Positions 4,835 through 5,818 of a DNA stretch of 5,818 bases are shown in pieces. Both the position numbers and the translations under genes were made by a program. The notes below the pieces were generated by a model. It ran no database searches and had not been told where the DNA came from. It was given only the letters and a program-made list of their open reading frames with translations. The stretch lies in NCBI GenBank assembly GCA_027066355.1, contig JAMONW010000164.1, forward strand, positions 1 to 5,818. Reading direction: 5' to 3'. Numbering within the stretch: the first letter of the stretch is position 1; every line of letters begins with the position of its first letter. The stretch comes from Campylobacteraceae bacterium (GTDB lineage Bacteria; Campylobacterota; Campylobacteria; Campylobacterales; Sulfurovaceae).

Positions 4835-5818
4835 TTATGGATTTACTGTTGTTTTATATTCAAATTTTCCATTTTTAACTGCATTTACAACTGCCGATTT
4901 AACAGCATTACCCTCTTTATTAATACTAATTGCTCCAGTAATACCTTTGTAATCTTTTGTATTTCTTAAGTGAGTATTAATACACTCTTTATTTGTATCA
5001 CCTTTACCCTCTTTTATACATGCATTCATTGCATTTAATATCATACCATAAGCATCTGCTGCAAGAGCGCCCATTGAGTCTGCAGTTTTATTATATTTTT
5101 TATGATATGCATCTACATAAGCTTTTGCTTCTGGAGAAGATGCTGCTGCTTCGTTGAAATGATCTGTATACATAAATCCTTCTGCTGCTTTTCCAGCAAT
5201 TTTAACAAGCTCTGGGAAACCAACACCATCAGCACCAATAAATGGGGTTTTAACACCCATATCTCTTGCTTGTTTTACCATAAGCGCAGCTTCTGGATAG
5301 TAACCTGTAAATGCAATAATATCTGGATTTGCAGCTTTTATAGTAGCAACTTGTGCATTAAAGTCTTTATCACCAGAGTTAATTAATACAGTTTTTACAA
5401 TTTTTCCACCACCAGCAGTATATGCTTTTTTGAAAGCTTTTGACAAACCAACAGAGTAATCTTGTTTTGCATCTGTTACAACAACAGCTTTTTTCAATCC
5501 ATTATCAAGCGCATATTTTGCCATTACTGCCCCTTGGAATGGGTCAATAAAACAAGCCCTTGTAACATACTTTTTACCCTTAGTTACTCTTGGGTTTGTA
5601 GAAGCGTGTGTAATCATTGGAGTTTTAGCTTTCTCAGCAATTGGAGCCATTGCCATAGAGTTAGAAGATGCAACTTCACCTAAAATTACAGTAGCTTTAT
5701 CTTTATCAATTAATTTTTGAACTGCATTTGCAGCCTCTACTTTATCACCTCTATCATCAACATATACTAATTTTACAGTATCTCCATTGCTTAGTTTATT
5801 ATTTTGCTCACTTGCTAA
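4835..5818 (-). CDS. livK: Branched-chain amino acid-binding periplasmic protein LivK, partial (N-terminus beyond window)
   Basis: This is the periplasmic solute-binding protein that delivers leucine/isoleucine/valine or a related amino acid to LivHM. The frame is open from the right edge to the stop, giving 327 residues; the signal peptide and first part of lobe 1 (roughly 40-60 residues) are missing. A methionine at base 5656 is internal: in-frame sequence before it (NGDTVKLVYVDDRGD, then EAANAVQKLI and VILGEVASSNS) is clearly part of the domain. Type I periplasmic-binding landmarks, numbered from the window edge, are GEVASS (47-52) and THAST (70-74), which line the ligand cleft, QDYSVG (Y121), FTGYYPEAALMVKQARDMG (170-188) and AAEGF (E213). 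Cys267 and Cys279 flank a Lys/Gly-rich loop and may form a disulfide; this is a guess. The ligand is inferred from family and gene order; other amino acids or short-chain amides are possible. Confidence 0.92.
   Translation of the reverse strand, partial: LASEQNNKLSNGDTVKLVYVDDRGDKVEAANAVQKLIDKDKATVILGEVASSNSMAMAPIAEKAKTPMITHASTNPRVTKGKKYVTRACFIDPFQGAVMAKYALDNGLKKAVVVTDAKQDYSVGLSKAFKKAYTAGGGKIVKTVLINSGDKDFNAQVATIKAANPDIIAFTGYYPEAALMVKQARDMGVKTPFIGADGVGFPELVKIAGKAAEGFMYTDHFNEAAASSPEAKAYVDAYHKKYNKTADSMGALAADAYGMILNAMNACIKEGKGDTNKECINTHLRNTKDYKGITGAISINKEGNAVKSAVVNAVKNGKFEYKTTVNP

Noticed and set aside
5102..5386. 94-codon open frame on the plus strand
   Set aside because: It is antisense to livK and extremely rich in Cys, Phe and Ile, which is the expected by-product of reading an A/T-rich gene backwards.
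4835..5656. livK starting at the methionine at 5656 (273 residues)
   Set aside because: The frame continues without a stop to the window edge and the upstream residues are clearly part of the binding-protein fold, so this methionine is internal.
5462..5683. 73-codon open frame on the plus strand
   Set aside because: It is antisense to livK with the same artefactual composition; no start signal or family resemblance.
4835..5818. Urea (UrtA) or amide transporter instead of LIV
   Set aside because: The gene order KHMGF and the LivK cleft motifs ASS and THAST favour a LIV-type system; the visible binding protein lacks the features I associate with UrtA, though the exact amino acid ligand remains open.

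Overview
The window is AT-rich and all recognisable genes lie on the minus strand, so it reads right to left. It holds most of a high-affinity branched-chain amino acid ABC transporter operon (livK-livH-livM-livG-livF, the same order as E. coli livKHMGF), followed by the 5' two thirds of an ammonium transporter gene (amt). Strong use of A/T-ending codons, compact 1-nt and 8-nt gene overlaps and the protein style fit a Campylobacterota (epsilonproteobacterial) genome of the Sulfurimonas/Arcobacter/Campylobacter kind. That assignment is an inference; no rRNA or marker gene is present.

Layout from right to left: livK, the periplasmic binding protein, is cut by the right edge and lacks its signal peptide and first strand. 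A 106-nt gap with two back-to-back imperfect hairpins follows. Then come livH and livM (the two permeases) and livG and livF (the two ATPases), joined by TAATG, TAATG and ATGCTTAA overlaps, so these four are probably translationally coupled. After livF there are 508 bp without a gene. This stretch holds two 97%-identical 100-nt direct repeats, each with a small palindrome, low-complexity T/A-rich filler, and the probable promoter of amt with a perfect 10-bp inverted repeat just upstream of its -10 element. amt then runs off the left edge.

Functionally, LivK would capture leucine/isoleucine/valine (or a related amino acid) in the periplasm, LivH and LivM form the channel, and LivG/LivF power transport. 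Amt imports ammonium. Together the window looks like a nitrogen-acquisition neighbourhood, although the 508-bp gap and a likely separate promoter suggest amt is its own transcription unit. I see no clearly new biological system. The items most worth a second look are non-coding: the amt promoter palindrome, the livK-livH hairpin pair and the duplicated intergenic repeat.
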